Shown piece by piece: positions 37,807 to 47,560 of a DNA stretch of 64,000 bases (position 1 is its first letter; the number at the start of each line of letters is the position of its first letter). Under the pieces are notes generated by a model. The model was not told the DNA's origin. It was given only the letters and a program-made list of their open reading frames with translations, and ran no database searches. The position numbers and the translations under genes are program-made. The DNA is from JAJECS01 sp965198185 (GTDB taxonomy: Bacteria > Chloroflexota > UBA11872): contig CBDAOU010000001.1 in the NCBI GenBank assembly GCA_965198185.1, forward strand, positions 62,001 through 126,000. The letters are read 5' to 3'.

Positions 37807-38187
37807 ATGGCGATCCAGCGCATCAACCCGGCCAGCATGGCCGAGCCCATCGCCCCCTACACGCTCGTGGTTCGCAAGGACAACGTGGTGACGACCGCCG
37901 GCATGTTGGGGCTCGACGCCGACGGAAAGCTGGTGGGTGACGACATCACCTCGCAAACACGGCAGACGCTCGACAACATTAGGACCGCGCTCGAGGCCGC
38001 CGGAGCGTCGCTCGACGACGTCGTGAAGGTGACGGTGTTCATCACCGACATCGGCAACTTCTCCGGCATGAACGCGGTCTACACCGAGGTCTTCGGGGAC
38101 ACCAAGCCGGCGCGGTCGACCGTGGGGGTGGAGCTGGCGCTCCCAGGCGCCCTGGTAGAGATCGAGGCGACGGCGGTGCTCGGCTAG
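37807..38187 (+). CDS. RidA-family enamine/imine deaminase
   Basis: The 126-residue RidA/YjgF protein contains the late signature YTEVFGDTKPARSTVGVELA with the conserved Arg and the usual trimer-interface pattern. RidA proteins hydrolyse reactive enamines such as 2-aminoacrylate. The Met at 37807 is preferred over the ATG at 37801 because AGGAAGGA is about 6 bases from it. It is divergent from the amidohydrolase, and its 3' end meets dedA at a 16-bp palindrome. Confidence 0.88.
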   Translation: MAIQRINPASMAEPIAPYTLVVRKDNVVTTAGMLGLDADGKLVGDDITSQTRQTLDNIRTALEAAGASLDDVVKVTVFITDIGNFSGMNAVYTEVFGDTKPARSTVGVELALPGALVEIEATAVLG

Positions 38188-38191
38188 CGGA

Positions 38192-38207
38192 CGGGGGCTA
38201 GCCCCCG
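38192..38207. terminator. perfect 16-bp palindrome between convergent genes
   Basis: CGGGGGCTAGCCCCCG lies between the RidA stop (38185-38187) and the DedA stop, whose TAG (38198-38200 complement) is inside it. A symmetric hairpin in the shared 3' region could end transcription from both sides, although there is no T-run. Confidence 0.4.
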
Positions 38208-38920
38208 CGCCGGCCGATCCGCGCGGTGAGGCGCGCCGCCGGGCCACTGACAAGCGGCGCCAGACGGCGGCGGAAGCGGAGCACCACCAGCACGGCGAGA
38301 AATCCACCGACGGCGGCAGCCACGATGACCGCCACCGTCGGGTCTGCCAGCACGTTCGTCATGATGTGCTCGACCGTGTCGCCAAAAGCCCACCCGATGC
38401 CCATGTAGAGCAAGGTCCAGAGCGAGATGCCCGCGGCCACCGCAGGCACAAAGACGCGGAAGTCGCCGCGGGCGACCCCGGCCACGACAGGGATGATGAT
38501 GCGAACGGCCGGAACGACGCGGCCGATGACGACCACCGGGAGGGCTCGACGCGCGAACCAGCGCTCGAGGCGCTCAAGGTGCGCTGGGCGTATCCGCAGG
38601 ATTCGGCCGTAGCGATCGAGCAGCGGTCGGCCAATCCCGCGCGCGATCCAATACTGCACGCTCACGCCCACCGTGGCGGACGCCACCACGGTGCCCATGA
38701 CGGCCCAGGGGTTGGCCTCGCCGCGATAGATCTGAAACCCCATGGTGACCACGACGATCTCAGCCGAGATCGGCAGTGGCAGGCCGACCGCCTCGAAGCC
38801 AACGGCGAGAGCGAGCACGAGGTACTGATGCTCTTCGAGCAGGGTCAGCAGCAGCTGCCCCAGGTCGGTCACCCACTCGGCCATCGACACCGCACGCTTG
38901 CTGGTCCTGCGGTCCACCAC
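38198..38920 (-). CDS. DedA-family membrane protein
   Basis: About 240 residues. The family motif region GFEAVGLPLPISAEIVVVTMG is followed by the conserved Arg/Gly segment FARRALPVVVIGRVVPAVRI and PVVAGVARGDFRVFV, characteristic of DedA/VTT (SNARE-associated) proteins. Four to five membrane segments are visible. Family members help maintain proton-motive force or flip lipids such as undecaprenyl phosphate. The true start may be the Met of MAEWVTD near 38884 rather than 38920. Confidence 0.85.
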   Translation of the reverse strand: MVDRRTSKRAVSMAEWVTDLGQLLLTLLEEHQYLVLALAVGFEAVGLPLPISAEIVVVTMGFQIYRGEANPWAVMGTVVASATVGVSVQYWIARGIGRPLLDRYGRILRIRPAHLERLERWFARRALPVVVIGRVVPAVRIIIPVVAGVARGDFRVFVPAVAAGISLWTLLYMGIGWAFGDTVEHIMTNVLADPTVAVIVAAAVGGFLAVLVVLRFRRRLAPLVSGPAARLTARIGRRGG

Positions 38921-39053
38921 GGTAGCAACGACGGGCTCGGCGGTCCGTGGCGTTCCTTGGCAAAGGCGGTCCCGTTGACGCTGAGTCCGCTACTGGCCGA
39001 CAATCGCCCCTCAGAGCGCGCCCGCACTGCCCGGACACTCGACGGAGGTTGCG

Positions 39054-40136
39054 ATGGACGTTGGACTGTTCGCGATGCCCCTGCACCCGCCGGGGTCCAA
39101 CGTCACCCAGACGCTGGACGACGATCTCGACATGCTCATCACGCTGGAGCAGCTGGGGTATAGCGAGGCCTGGATCGGGGAGCACTTCACGACCCAGTGG
39201 GAAAACATTCCCGCGCCGGATCTCTTCATCGCACACGCGCTGGCCAAAACGGAGCGCATGAAGTTCGGAACGGGCGTGACCTGCATGCCCAACCACGACC
39301 CCTTCATGATCGCCCACCGGATTGCCCAGCTCGACCACATGGCCAAGGGCCGCTTCATGTGGGGCGTGGGCTCCGGCGGCTTTCCGGGCGACTTCGAGGT
39401 GTTTGGCTTCGATCCGAAGACCGGCGACCACCGGACCATGACCCGCGAGGCCATCGAAACCGTGCTGCAGCTCTGGGACGATCCAAAGCCGGGGCGTTAC
39501 AAGTCGAAGTACTGGGACTTCAACGTGCCCGAGCCGGACGACCTGATCGGACTGCGGGTTCACCTCAAGCCCTATCAGCAGCCGCATCCCCCGATCGGGG
39601 TCGCCGGCGTGTCGGAGAATTCCGGCACGCTGACGCTCGCCGGCGCCCGCGGCTGGATCCCGATGAGCATCAACCTGGTGCCGACACGAATCATCCAGAC
39701 GCATTGGGATTCCGTGGAGGAGGGCGCGCGGGAGGCCGGCCGGGAGCCCGACCGGTCGCTATGGCGCATTGCGCGTGAGGTCTACGTGGCCGAAACCACG
39801 GAGCAGGCGCGGAAGGAGGCGCTGGAAGGCACGCTGGCGCGCGACTTCCGCGACTATTTCCTGCACGTGATGCCGAAGGTGCGCATGCTGGATTCGATGA
39901 AGATCGACCCAGACATGCCGGACTCCGACGTGACGGTCGAGTATCTGGTCGACAACGTCTTCATCGTGGGGAGCCCCGACGATGTCACGGCGAAGCTGCA
40001 GAAACTGCGAGACGACGTGGGCGGATTTGGCGTGCTGCTGGCCATGGCGCACGAGTGGAAGCCGCGCGACCAGTGGGTGCAGTCGATGTCGCTGCTCGTG
40101 AACGAGGTGATGCCGCGGTTGAACGGGGCTAGCTAG
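39054..40136 (+). CDS. LLM-class flavin-dependent oxidoreductase
   Basis: The 360-residue luciferase-like monooxygenase shows early strand FAMPLHPPG, substrate/flavin-site EAWIGEHFTTQWENIPAPDL and KFGTGVTCMPNHDPFMIAHR, and HLKPYQQPHPPIGVAGVS. The TIM barrel binds FMN or F420; the reaction is unknown. A GGAGG-like site (CGGAGGTTGCG) precedes the ATG. It is separate from its neighbours, with its stop in a GGGGCTAG sequence. Confidence 0.88.
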   Translation: MDVGLFAMPLHPPGSNVTQTLDDDLDMLITLEQLGYSEAWIGEHFTTQWENIPAPDLFIAHALAKTERMKFGTGVTCMPNHDPFMIAHRIAQLDHMAKGRFMWGVGSGGFPGDFEVFGFDPKTGDHRTMTREAIETVLQLWDDPKPGRYKSKYWDFNVPEPDDLIGLRVHLKPYQQPHPPIGVAGVSENSGTLTLAGARGWIPMSINLVPTRIIQTHWDSVEEGAREAGREPDRSLWRIAREVYVAETTEQARKEALEGTLARDFRDYFLHVMPKVRMLDSMKIDPDMPDSDVTVEYLVDNVFIVGSPDDVTAKLQKLRDDVGGFGVLLAMAHEWKPRDQWVQSMSLLVNEVMPRLNGAS

Positions 40137-40169
40137 AGCCGACTGGAAGCTCGGCGCTTAGGTCACTTG

Positions 40170-41136
40170 CCGCCGCTGCACGGGAAGCTCTACGGACGAT
40201 GGGCGTGTGCTCCCCGTGACGCCGCCTTCGGGTCCGCTCGTCCCATGAGCGTGCGGCCGCGCGTGCGGTGCTTGCGGACGCCTCCCCACTGCTTGAAGAA
40301 GAATGGGACGGATTCGGCCACGCACTGATCGCGAATTGCACGCGCCCACCGCGCATCCATTGGCCGAGCGCCCGGTCCGTGGCCGGGATTCTGGCTCGGA
40401 ATCTCGGGCGCACGCCGCCCACGATGACCCAGCCGATGCCGTCCAGACCCAGGTTCCCGACCGGCCCAACCAGTGGCTCGACCGATAGAAATCGCACAGC
40501 CGCCGGGACCCCGCGCAGATAGTCCGCGCGCCACGCGTATTCGCGCGATTCGACGCCGATACCCCCGCCGCCACATTGGGCGGCCACTGAAGGTCACCAG
40601 CAATCTTGGGAAGCCTCCGAGCGCGCTTCGTCAGAATCTGGAAACTCGTGGTGCTGGGCGGCGGTGCCAGTGAGGGTGCGGCCGGTGCGGTGTTTGCGCA
40701 CGGCGGACGGACGCGGCCACGCCTGATCGCGAACTTCGCACGCGCCCACTGCGCATGGTGTCGAATGCCGTCCAGACCCAGGTTCCCGACCGGTCGACGA
40801 TACGCCCAGCCACACGTTGCCACCCGCACGAACTGTCGTGCCAGTGGGCGGCTGCCATGGTGTCGAAGGCGCACGAACGTCGGCGGCTTCGTGGAACAGG
40901 TCGCTCATGCTGTTGACGAAGATGCGACGCGGCTGCCGCCATTTCAGCGGTTCGGACACCTTGTCCCAATGCAGCGTCGGCTCAAACCCGTTCGTATATC
41001 GCGGATTCCCCATCGCCTGCAGCCGCTTCGCCATCCGCTCGGCGTAGCAGTGATCACAGCCGGGACTCGTGCGAGTGCAGCCGGTGACGGGGTTCCAGGT
41101 GGTGTCGGTCCACTCAATTCGGCTCGTGCTACTCAT
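40170..41136 (-). pseudogene. DUF5131 (phage Gp37/Gp68-like) gene, scrambled by duplication and frameshifts
   Basis: The first 85 codons (from ATG at 41136) are good: SSTSRIEWTDTTWNPVTGC, the CxxCY motif CDHCYAERMAKR, and FVNSMSDLFHEA, all typical of the DUF5131 family, which has a radical-SAM-like fold. After residue about 85 the coding breaks. Family pieces then appear in three frames (SFQILTKRARRLP; VPAAVRFLSVEPLVGPVGN; AIRDQCVAESVPFFFKQWGG). A partial second copy of the C-terminal region lies at about 40660-40800, sharing about 29 identical bases with 40437-40465. No intact product is possible. Confidence 0.75.
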
Positions 41137-41248
41137 CGCTGGAGGCCTCGTATAGATGCGAGAACTCGTCCAAAGGCCGTCTCATGTGGCGTTCGTATTT
41201 TGTACGGTATCGCAGTAGGCCCGAATCCACCAACGCATCGGCACGGTG

Positions 41249-42334
41249 CTACTCGGCGATGACGTGCACGGCTTCGGTGGGTATGTGGATGCGCCAGTCG
41301 CGGCGGGCGGGGACGTTGAGCACCTGGTAGGGGTGCGCCGGCACGTCGATCTCTAGGGTTGGCGCACTCGGCGTGGCGTCGTCGACCCGGGCGACCAGCG
41401 TGTGCGAGAAGCCGAAGGCGGCCTCGTCGATGATGGTGACGGAGAATCGGTTCTCGCGATCGGACGAGGCCCGATCAGGCCGTTCGAGGATGATCTGCTC
41501 GGCGCGAATGGCGAGTTGGACGTGGTCCGTTGCGGGGCGGGACTCCGCCTGCGCCGCGACCATCCCGAGCCCAGTCGCGACGTGGACGCGTTCGCCGTCG
41601 GCGCCCACGACTCGTCCCGGCACGAGGTTTTGGACTCCCAGCAACTCCGCGGTGCGTGCCGTGGCGGGACGGTGGAAGACCTCGTCGCGCGGGCCTGCCT
41701 GCAACACGCGTCCCCGATCGATGACCGCCAGCCGGTCGCCCACGTTGTAGGCCTCGGTGAGGTCGTGGGTGACCATGACCACGCTGAGGTCCAGGCGTTG
41801 GGCGAGCTGGCGAAGCTCGCGGCGCATGGTGCGGCGGTTGCTCGAATCGACCGCGGCGAACGGCTCGTCGAGGAGCAAGACCTGGGGTTCGCGCACGAGC
41901 GCGCGCGCCAGGGCCACGCGCTGGGCCTGGCCGCCGGAGATGCGCGCGGGGCGGCGCTGCAGCAGGTCATCCACGCCGAACATGCGGGCAAACTCCTCGA
42001 CGCGTTCGCGGCGCTCGGCGCGGCGTAGATGACCGAGGCCGTAGGCGATGTTTTGCGCGACGGTCAGGTGCGGAAAGAGGGCGTAGCTCTGCACCAGATA
42101 GCCCAGATCGCGCCGTTGCGGCGGCACGTTGACACCGGACGAACTGTCGAAGACGACCCGGTCGTGCAGCGTGATTCGACCCTGACTCGGCGTGAGGAGT
42201 CCGGCGATGGCCTCCAGCGTCAAGGTTTTGCCGGCGCCGGAGTGCCCGTAGAGCACGGTTATCTCGCGATCCACGGCGAGGTCGACGGCGAGATCGAAGC
42301 TACCGACGGTGGTTCGAATGTCGGCCCGAATCAC
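41249..42334 (-). CDS. modC: molybdate ABC transporter ATP-binding protein ModC
   Basis: The 361-residue ABC ATPase has Walker A LYGHSGAGKTLTLEAIAGL, signature ISGGQAQRVALARAL, Walker B VLLLDEPFAAVD and switch His in VMVTHDLTEAYNV. The C-terminal part (about 230-361) is a TOBE/Mop-like domain (LGVQNLVPGRVVGADGERV) typical of ModC. It powers molybdate, possibly tungstate, uptake through ModB. Its ATG overlaps the modB stop by four bases. Confidence 0.9.
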   Translation of the reverse strand: MIRADIRTTVGSFDLAVDLAVDREITVLYGHSGAGKTLTLEAIAGLLTPSQGRITLHDRVVFDSSSGVNVPPQRRDLGYLVQSYALFPHLTVAQNIAYGLGHLRRAERRERVEEFARMFGVDDLLQRRPARISGGQAQRVALARALVREPQVLLLDEPFAAVDSSNRRTMRRELRQLAQRLDLSVVMVTHDLTEAYNVGDRLAVIDRGRVLQAGPRDEVFHRPATARTAELLGVQNLVPGRVVGADGERVHVATGLGMVAAQAESRPATDHVQLAIRAEQIILERPDRASSDRENRFSVTIIDEAAFGFSHTLVARVDDATPSAPTLEIDVPAHPYQVLNVPARRDWRIHIPTEAVHVIAE

Positions 42335-43137
42335 AGGACTCGTCCCCCGAGCCGCGCCAGGGCTTTGAAGACCAGCAGCCCCGCGAAGGCCAGGACGATC
42401 AGAACGATGGCGATGGCGAGCGCGGCATCGACGTCCGTCTCGATCGCTTCGAGGATCGCCAGCGGCATTGTCTGGGTGCGGCCGAAGACGTTGCCGGCAA
42501 ACATGATGGTGGCGCCGAATTCACCGAGGGCGCGCGCCCAGCACATGACCGCGCCGCCGATCAGCGATGGCAGCGCCAGGGGCACCGTCACCCGCCGGAA
42601 GGTGTGCCAGCCGCCGGCGCCGAGCGTTGCGGAGACGGCTTCAAGCCGCCGATCAACGCTCTCGAAGCCCGCGCGCGCGGCCCGGATGTAGAAGGGCACG
42701 GCCACGAATAGCTGCGCCAGGACCACCGCGCCGGTCGTGAATGCCACGTCGACGCCGGCGGCGTCCAACGGGCCGCCGATCACCCCGTGACGTCCGAGCG
42801 CCACGAGCAGCGCCAGTCCTCCGACGACCGGCGGCAGCACCACCGGCAGATCGATCAGGGTGTCGATGATGGTGCGTCCGGGGAAGGCGTGGCGCGCGAG
42901 CAGGTAGGCGGCAGGCGTACCCAGCAGCACGGCCACGACGACCGAAATTGCCGAGGTTGCCAGCGAGAGCCACAGCGCGGTGGTGGCGACCGGGCTGCGC
43001 AAGGCCGCGAGCACGTCGCCCTGGATGAAGCCGCGGGCGATCAGGGCTCCAACCGGGATGCCGATGAAAGCGACCAGGATCGCGGCAGACGCGGCAACGG
43101 CAAGCCTGCCCCACGTGAATGTTTGCGCTCGCCGCAT
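42331..43137 (-). CDS. modB: molybdate ABC transporter permease ModB
   Basis: About 268 residues with five to six membrane helices and the permease loop LEAVSATLGAGGWHTFRRVT, plus GAVMCWARALGEFGATIMFAGN, the ALGEFGATIMFAG phrase being the standard ModB/CysT sequence. It pairs with ModC. Start ATG at 43137; the modA gene ends 22 bases before it on the same strand. Confidence 0.9.
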   Translation of the reverse strand: MRRAQTFTWGRLAVAASAAILVAFIGIPVGALIARGFIQGDVLAALRSPVATTALWLSLATSAISVVVAVLLGTPAAYLLARHAFPGRTIIDTLIDLPVVLPPVVGGLALLVALGRHGVIGGPLDAAGVDVAFTTGAVVLAQLFVAVPFYIRAARAGFESVDRRLEAVSATLGAGGWHTFRRVTVPLALPSLIGGAVMCWARALGEFGATIMFAGNVFGRTQTMPLAILEAIETDVDAALAIAIVLIVLAFAGLLVFKALARLGGRVL

Positions 43138-43159
43138 CTGGGGAATTCCTCGGCGGGTC

Positions 43160-43975
43160 TCAGCCGGCCGGATGGAAGCCGTGCGCGGCTAGGATGCGCT
43201 TGCTGGCCGGCGAATGCACAAAGTCGACGAAGGCCGTCGCAGCTTCGCGGCCAGCTGCACGCTTCGTCACCGCAATTGGATACGGCGCCGCGACGGCGGC
43301 CTCGGACGGCAGCGGGATCTCAATCAGCGCGCCGTCGGAGGCGAGGACATCGGTTCGATAGACGAACCCGGCATCCACCACGCCCAACTCCAGCTTTGCC
43401 GCCACGAGGCGGGCATTGGTCTCGAATGAGACCACATTGTCGAGCACCGCTTGGGGAAGCTCATTGCGCCCGGTCGCTGCGGCATGGCGCTCCAAGGCCG
43501 CGCGGGCATAGCGACCGACCGGCACGTCCGCAACCCCCATGACGAGCCGCACATCCGACATCACCAAGTCGGTGAGATGCGTGAGCTCCCGTGGATTGCT
43601 TGCTGGCACGGCGAGCACGAGCGCGTTTTCGGCGAAGGCTCGCGGTGAGGTCGCCAGCAGACCGGCGGCCTCCAACTGTTGTACGTGGACCTCGTCCGCC
43701 GACGCAAAGACGTCGGCGGGCGCGCCGCGCGCGATTTGCGCTCGCAGCACTTGCGATCCGGCGAAGTTGAGCACCACGCGCGTATCCGCACGGGTCTCCT
43801 CAAACGCCCGAGCGATTTCCGTGAACGCATCGCGGAGCGAGGCCGCGGCATAGACGGTGAGCTCGTCGTCGTGGGGACCGCCACAGGCGCCACCCAGGAG
43901 CACCGTCGCCGCGACAGCCACAGCCATCGCACGCCAGGCCGGCAGCGAGGCGAGCGGGGGGCGCCAACACGTCAT
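43160..43975 (-). CDS. modA: molybdate-binding lipoprotein ModA
   Basis: About 271 residues with a signal helix ending LLGGAC (Cys about 30), then the ModA opening LTVYAAASLRDAFTEIARAF, the oxyanion loop LNFAGSQVLRAQIARGAPAD and VYRTDVL. The start ATG at 43975 has GAGG 6 bases upstream; the longer open frame to 44035 lacks such a site. It captures molybdate outside the membrane for ModBC. modA-modB-modC form one minus-strand operon. The 270-base gap upstream shows no clear ModE-type site by eye. Confidence 0.88.
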   Translation of the reverse strand: MTCWRPPLASLPAWRAMAVAVAATVLLGGACGGPHDDELTVYAAASLRDAFTEIARAFEETRADTRVVLNFAGSQVLRAQIARGAPADVFASADEVHVQQLEAAGLLATSPRAFAENALVLAVPASNPRELTHLTDLVMSDVRLVMGVADVPVGRYARAALERHAAATGRNELPQAVLDNVVSFETNARLVAAKLELGVVDAGFVYRTDVLASDGALIEIPLPSEAAVAAPYPIAVTKRAAGREAATAFVDFVHSPASKRILAAHGFHPAG

Positions 43976-44245
43976 TGGCCGCCTCGTCACCGTCGCGATG
44001 ATGGGTGCAGCTATACGTCGCATGGCGATTCTCACGCTACGATGCCTTGCGGAACTGTCGTGGCAAGCGGTGGGTGCGCATGCCGGAATCTCAACGTTAC
44101 GCCATCGCCGCGAGCGGAATCGGCCCCTCGGGTCTGGTCACCGTGGCGCAGTCATTGTCCGCGGCGTTGCCCGTGTGCGTGAGTCCGACCGCATGAGATT
44201 CGGAAGACCCCGCGGTGCGCCGCGTCCACGACGGGAGTGCACCTG

Positions 44246-45670
44246 ATGCTTAGCGGCGATGGCTCCGGCGGCACGCCCAACGACGAGCCGCACTACGACA
44301 TGGTCGTCATCGGCACCGGGCCCGCCGGCCGGCGCGCGGCGATCCAGGCGGCCAAGGGCGGCAAGCGCGTGGCCGCCATTGACCGTCAGCGCTACGTCGG
44401 CGGCCAGGCGGTTCATCGCGGCACGATTCCTTCCAAGACCCTGCGCGAGGCTGTGATCCATGTAACCGGCATTGGCCAGCGTTCGTTCTACGGCGAGTCC
44501 TACCGCGTCATGGCCAACGTCACGATGGACGACCTGCTGCTGCGCACGGCACAGGTCGTCCAGGCCGAGGTTGACGTGGTCCGCGACGGGTTCCTACGCA
44601 ACGACGTAGAGCTGCTCAACGGCGTCGCACACTTCGTTGACCCCCACACGCTTGCGATCCATACCGAGAGCTCCATCATCGAAGTCCGCGCCGACAAGAT
44701 CATTCTGGCCACGGGGTCGAGCCCGGCGCGGCCCGCGCACATCCCGTTCGACCAGGAGCGCGTCGTGGATAGCGACGGGATCTTGGACCTGACCAAGATT
44801 CCCAAGTCGCTGACCGTCGTGGGCGGCGGCATCATCGGTACGGAGTACGCCAGCATCTTCGCCACGCTTGGCGTCGCGGTGACGCTGATCGACGGGCGCA
44901 AGGAACTGCTGGACATCGTTGACGAGGAGATCGGCGAAGCGCTCAAGTACCGCATGCGTGAGGACGGCATCACCATGCGCCTTGGGCATAAGGTCGAGCG
45001 GGTCGAGTTCGACTCCAGGGGCCGTCCGGTCACCGTACTCGAGACCGGCGCCCGCACCGTCAGCGACGTGGTGATGTACTCCATCGGCCGTCGCGGCGCG
45101 ACAGGTCTGCTGAACCTCGACGCTGCCGGCTTGGCCGCCGACGACCGCGGACGGGTGAAGGTCAACAAGTTCTTCCAGACCGAGTTGGAGCACGTCTATG
45201 CCGTCGGCGACGTGATCGGACAGCCTGCGCTGGCCTCGACGTCGGCCGAGCAGGGCCGTCTGGCCGCCCGCCACGCCCTGGGCATGGATTGCCCCAGCAT
45301 CGACGACGAGCTTCCCATCGCCATCTACACGATTCCCGAGATCGCTCTTATCGGAAAAAACGAAGAGCAGCTCACGGTCGACGGGGCGGCCTACGAGAGT
45401 GGCGTGGCGCGATACAAGGAGATTGCCCGGGGCGCGATCATCGGGGACGACTTCGGCATTCTGAAGCTGCTGTTCGATCCGAACACACGCAAGGTGTTGG
45501 GCGTCCATATCTTCGGAAATCAGGCCAGCGAGCTGCTGCACATCGGCCAAGCCGTCATGCAGCTTGGCGGCGACATCGACTACTTCGTGGAGACGATCTT
45601 CAACTATCCGACGTTCGCCGAGGCCTACAAGGTTGCCGGGCTGAACGGGGTGAACAAGCTCGTCCGGTAG
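44246..45670 (+). CDS. sthA: soluble pyridine nucleotide transhydrogenase-like flavoprotein SthA
   Basis: The 474-residue flavoprotein has FAD motif VIGTGPAGRRAAIQAAKGGK, NAD(P) motif VVGGGIIGTEYASIFATLG, FAD/ribityl motif HVYAVGDVIGQPALAST and a C-terminal dimerisation domain with ENP-like YPTFAEAYKVA. The redox-active Cys pair of dihydrolipoamide dehydrogenases is missing: the position reads GGQAVHRGTIPSKTLREAV, as in SthA. It should shuttle reducing equivalents between NADPH and NADH. The ATG at 44246 follows GGGAG 8 bases upstream. Confidence 0.87.
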   Translation: MLSGDGSGGTPNDEPHYDMVVIGTGPAGRRAAIQAAKGGKRVAAIDRQRYVGGQAVHRGTIPSKTLREAVIHVTGIGQRSFYGESYRVMANVTMDDLLLRTAQVVQAEVDVVRDGFLRNDVELLNGVAHFVDPHTLAIHTESSIIEVRADKIILATGSSPARPAHIPFDQERVVDSDGILDLTKIPKSLTVVGGGIIGTEYASIFATLGVAVTLIDGRKELLDIVDEEIGEALKYRMREDGITMRLGHKVERVEFDSRGRPVTVLETGARTVSDVVMYSIGRRGATGLLNLDAAGLAADDRGRVKVNKFFQTELEHVYAVGDVIGQPALASTSAEQGRLAARHALGMDCPSIDDELPIAIYTIPEIALIGKNEEQLTVDGAAYESGVARYKEIARGAIIGDDFGILKLLFDPNTRKVLGVHIFGNQASELLHIGQAVMQLGGDIDYFVETIFNYPTFAEAYKVAGLNGVNKLVR

Positions 45671-45743
45671 GCCACGCGCCGCGTGCCGGAGGCTTGCAGT
45701 GGCACTATTGGCTGCCCCCGCTCGCCGTTGAGGTCACCCCCGC

Positions 45744-46805
45744 ATGTCGGAGCCTGCCAACGCCCCCGCCGCTGAACGCCGCCGCATCCTGACGGGGCTG
45801 CGCCCCTCGGGGCCCTCTCACGTGGGCCACTACGCCGGCGCGTTCTCGCAGTGGCTGGAGTTGCAGGACGAGTACGAGTCGTTCTTCCTGCTGGCGGACT
45901 ACCAGGTCTCGGACTACGCCGACAACCTGCCCTGGATTCGCTGGGGGCTCTGGGAAGTGGCGCTGGACTGGCTGGGCGTGGGGCTGGACCCAGACCGATC
46001 GCACTTTGTCATCGAGAGCGGCGTGCCGGAGTTTGCCGAGCTGACGCTGCACCTGAGCTGGTTTCTGGGGCTGGGCCACTTGCAGCGCAATCCGACGCTG
46101 AAGGCCGAGCTGGCGGACCTCCAGGCGACCACGAAGTCGGTTCCGGTGGCCTTTTTCAACTATCCCGTCATGCAGATCGCCAACATCCTGCTGCCGCTGG
46201 CGCACCTGGTGCCGGTGGGCGATGACCAGCTGCCGCACATCGAGATGACGCGTGACGTGGCCCTCCGCTTCAACCGGCGGTTCGGGAAGGTGTTCGAGGT
46301 GCCTGAGGGGCGGGTCGGGGCTGTGCCGCGTCTGGTCGGCATCGATGGCAAGGGCAAGATGGGCACGTCGGCCGGCAACGCCATCTTCCTAAAGGACTCG
46401 GAGGAAATGCTGCGGGCCAAGGTGCGCAGCATGTTCACCGATCCCAAGCGGCTGCGAGCCACCGATCCGGGCACCGTGGAAGGCAATCCCGTGTTCATGT
46501 ATCACGACGCCTTCAACCCGGACACGTCCGAGGTGGACGACCTGAAAGCCCGATATCGCACTGGACGGGTCGGCGATGTCGAGGTCAAGGACCGGCTATT
46601 CCAGGCGATGAACGCCTTCCTGGCGCCGATTCGCGACCGTCGGGCCGATTGGGCGGCGCGGCCCGACGACGTGCGCGACGTGCTGGCGGCCGGCACCGCA
46701 GTTACCAAGCGGCGTGGCGAGGCCTTGCTGGAGCAAGTTCGCACGGCGCTCAGCCTTGACTACTTGCAGGACGGTCCCCCGGCGCCGCCGGAGGGCGCGC
46801 CATAA
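45744..46805 (+). CDS. trpS: tryptophan-tRNA ligase
   Basis: The 353-residue class I synthetase has the HIGH variant PSHVGHY, the Rossmann-fold sequence LTGLRPSGPSHVGHYAGAFS, LLADYQVSDY, and the KMSKS-type loop GKGKMGTSAGNAIFL. It charges tRNA-Trp. TyrRS is close in fold, but the GDDQ in PVGDDQLPHIEMTRDVA and the short length favour TrpRS. The adjoining Nudix gene follows after 67 bases. Confidence 0.9.
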   Translation: MSEPANAPAAERRRILTGLRPSGPSHVGHYAGAFSQWLELQDEYESFFLLADYQVSDYADNLPWIRWGLWEVALDWLGVGLDPDRSHFVIESGVPEFAELTLHLSWFLGLGHLQRNPTLKAELADLQATTKSVPVAFFNYPVMQIANILLPLAHLVPVGDDQLPHIEMTRDVALRFNRRFGKVFEVPEGRVGAVPRLVGIDGKGKMGTSAGNAIFLKDSEEMLRAKVRSMFTDPKRLRATDPGTVEGNPVFMYHDAFNPDTSEVDDLKARYRTGRVGDVEVKDRLFQAMNAFLAPIRDRRADWAARPDDVRDVLAAGTAVTKRRGEALLEQVRTALSLDYLQDGPPAPPEGAP

Positions 46806-46872
46806 CAGCGGGCTGGGTCATTGCGGTCCGATCCGGCAGCGGAATCGGCCGGCTTGGCCGAAACGCGCGCTG

Positions 46873-47316
46873 ATGTCTGGCAAGCGGAAGTCCAGGGCCC
46901 GGGTTCGACTGGTGGCGCTGGCGGTTATTCGCGACGGTCCACGCCTGCTGGTGCGGCGGTACACCGCGCCCAATGGCGATCGCTACTACCGTCCGCTGGG
47001 CGGCGCGGTTGAGTTTGGGGAACGGGCGGCGCAGACCGCGCGGCGCGAGCTGCGCGAGGAAATCGACGCGGAGATCGAGAACGTCCGCCATCTGGCTACG
47101 CTCGAAGACCTCTTCCAACGCAACGGCGAACCCGCGCATCAGATCGTGTTTCTCTTTGAGGCCCAGTTCGTGGACCGGCCGCTGTACGCCGCCGAGCTGA
47201 TCGTTGGGACGGAGTCGAGCGGCAAACGCATTGAAGCCGTCTGGGTCGACGTATCCCGGCCCCTCGACGGCCCCTTGTATCCCAAGGGCCTGATGGAGCT
47301 ATTGACGCCCGAGTGA
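46873..47316 (+). CDS. Nudix hydrolase
   Basis: The 147-residue protein has a full Nudix box, GGAVEFGERAAQTARRELRE followed by EIDAEI, fitting GX5EX7REUXEEXGU. The substrate (nucleoside diphosphate or other phosphoanhydride) cannot be read off. ATG at 46873 is chosen because upstream residues are Arg-rich and overlap the trpS 3' end in another frame. It is probably cotranscribed with trpS. Confidence 0.85.
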   Translation: MSGKRKSRARVRLVALAVIRDGPRLLVRRYTAPNGDRYYRPLGGAVEFGERAAQTARRELREEIDAEIENVRHLATLEDLFQRNGEPAHQIVFLFEAQFVDRPLYAAELIVGTESSGKRIEAVWVDVSRPLDGPLYPKGLMELLTPE

Positions 47317-47560
47317 TGGCGCTGGACGAGCCGAAAAGGGTCCGCGGGGGCCTCGGATCGGCGGTCGTTGCGTACAGACCGCCGGTCACTCTCGCCGGCG
47401 CCGTTTCGCGCCATTGAGCGGCGGATCATCGGGTACCCTTTTAGGCGCCTTTTGCGTGCCGCGGCCGAGGCGGCCTGCCTCATCCGCCGCGTGACGGGCG
47501 CACCTGGAGCAGCCCGCCGCTGTTCCTCCCCCGGCCTCGACTCCCAAGGAGCAACGATTG

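Noticed and set aside
44246..45670. Dihydrolipoamide dehydrogenase
   Set aside because: The redox-active Cys pair is missing (GGQAVHRGTIPSK), which fits a transhydrogenase instead.
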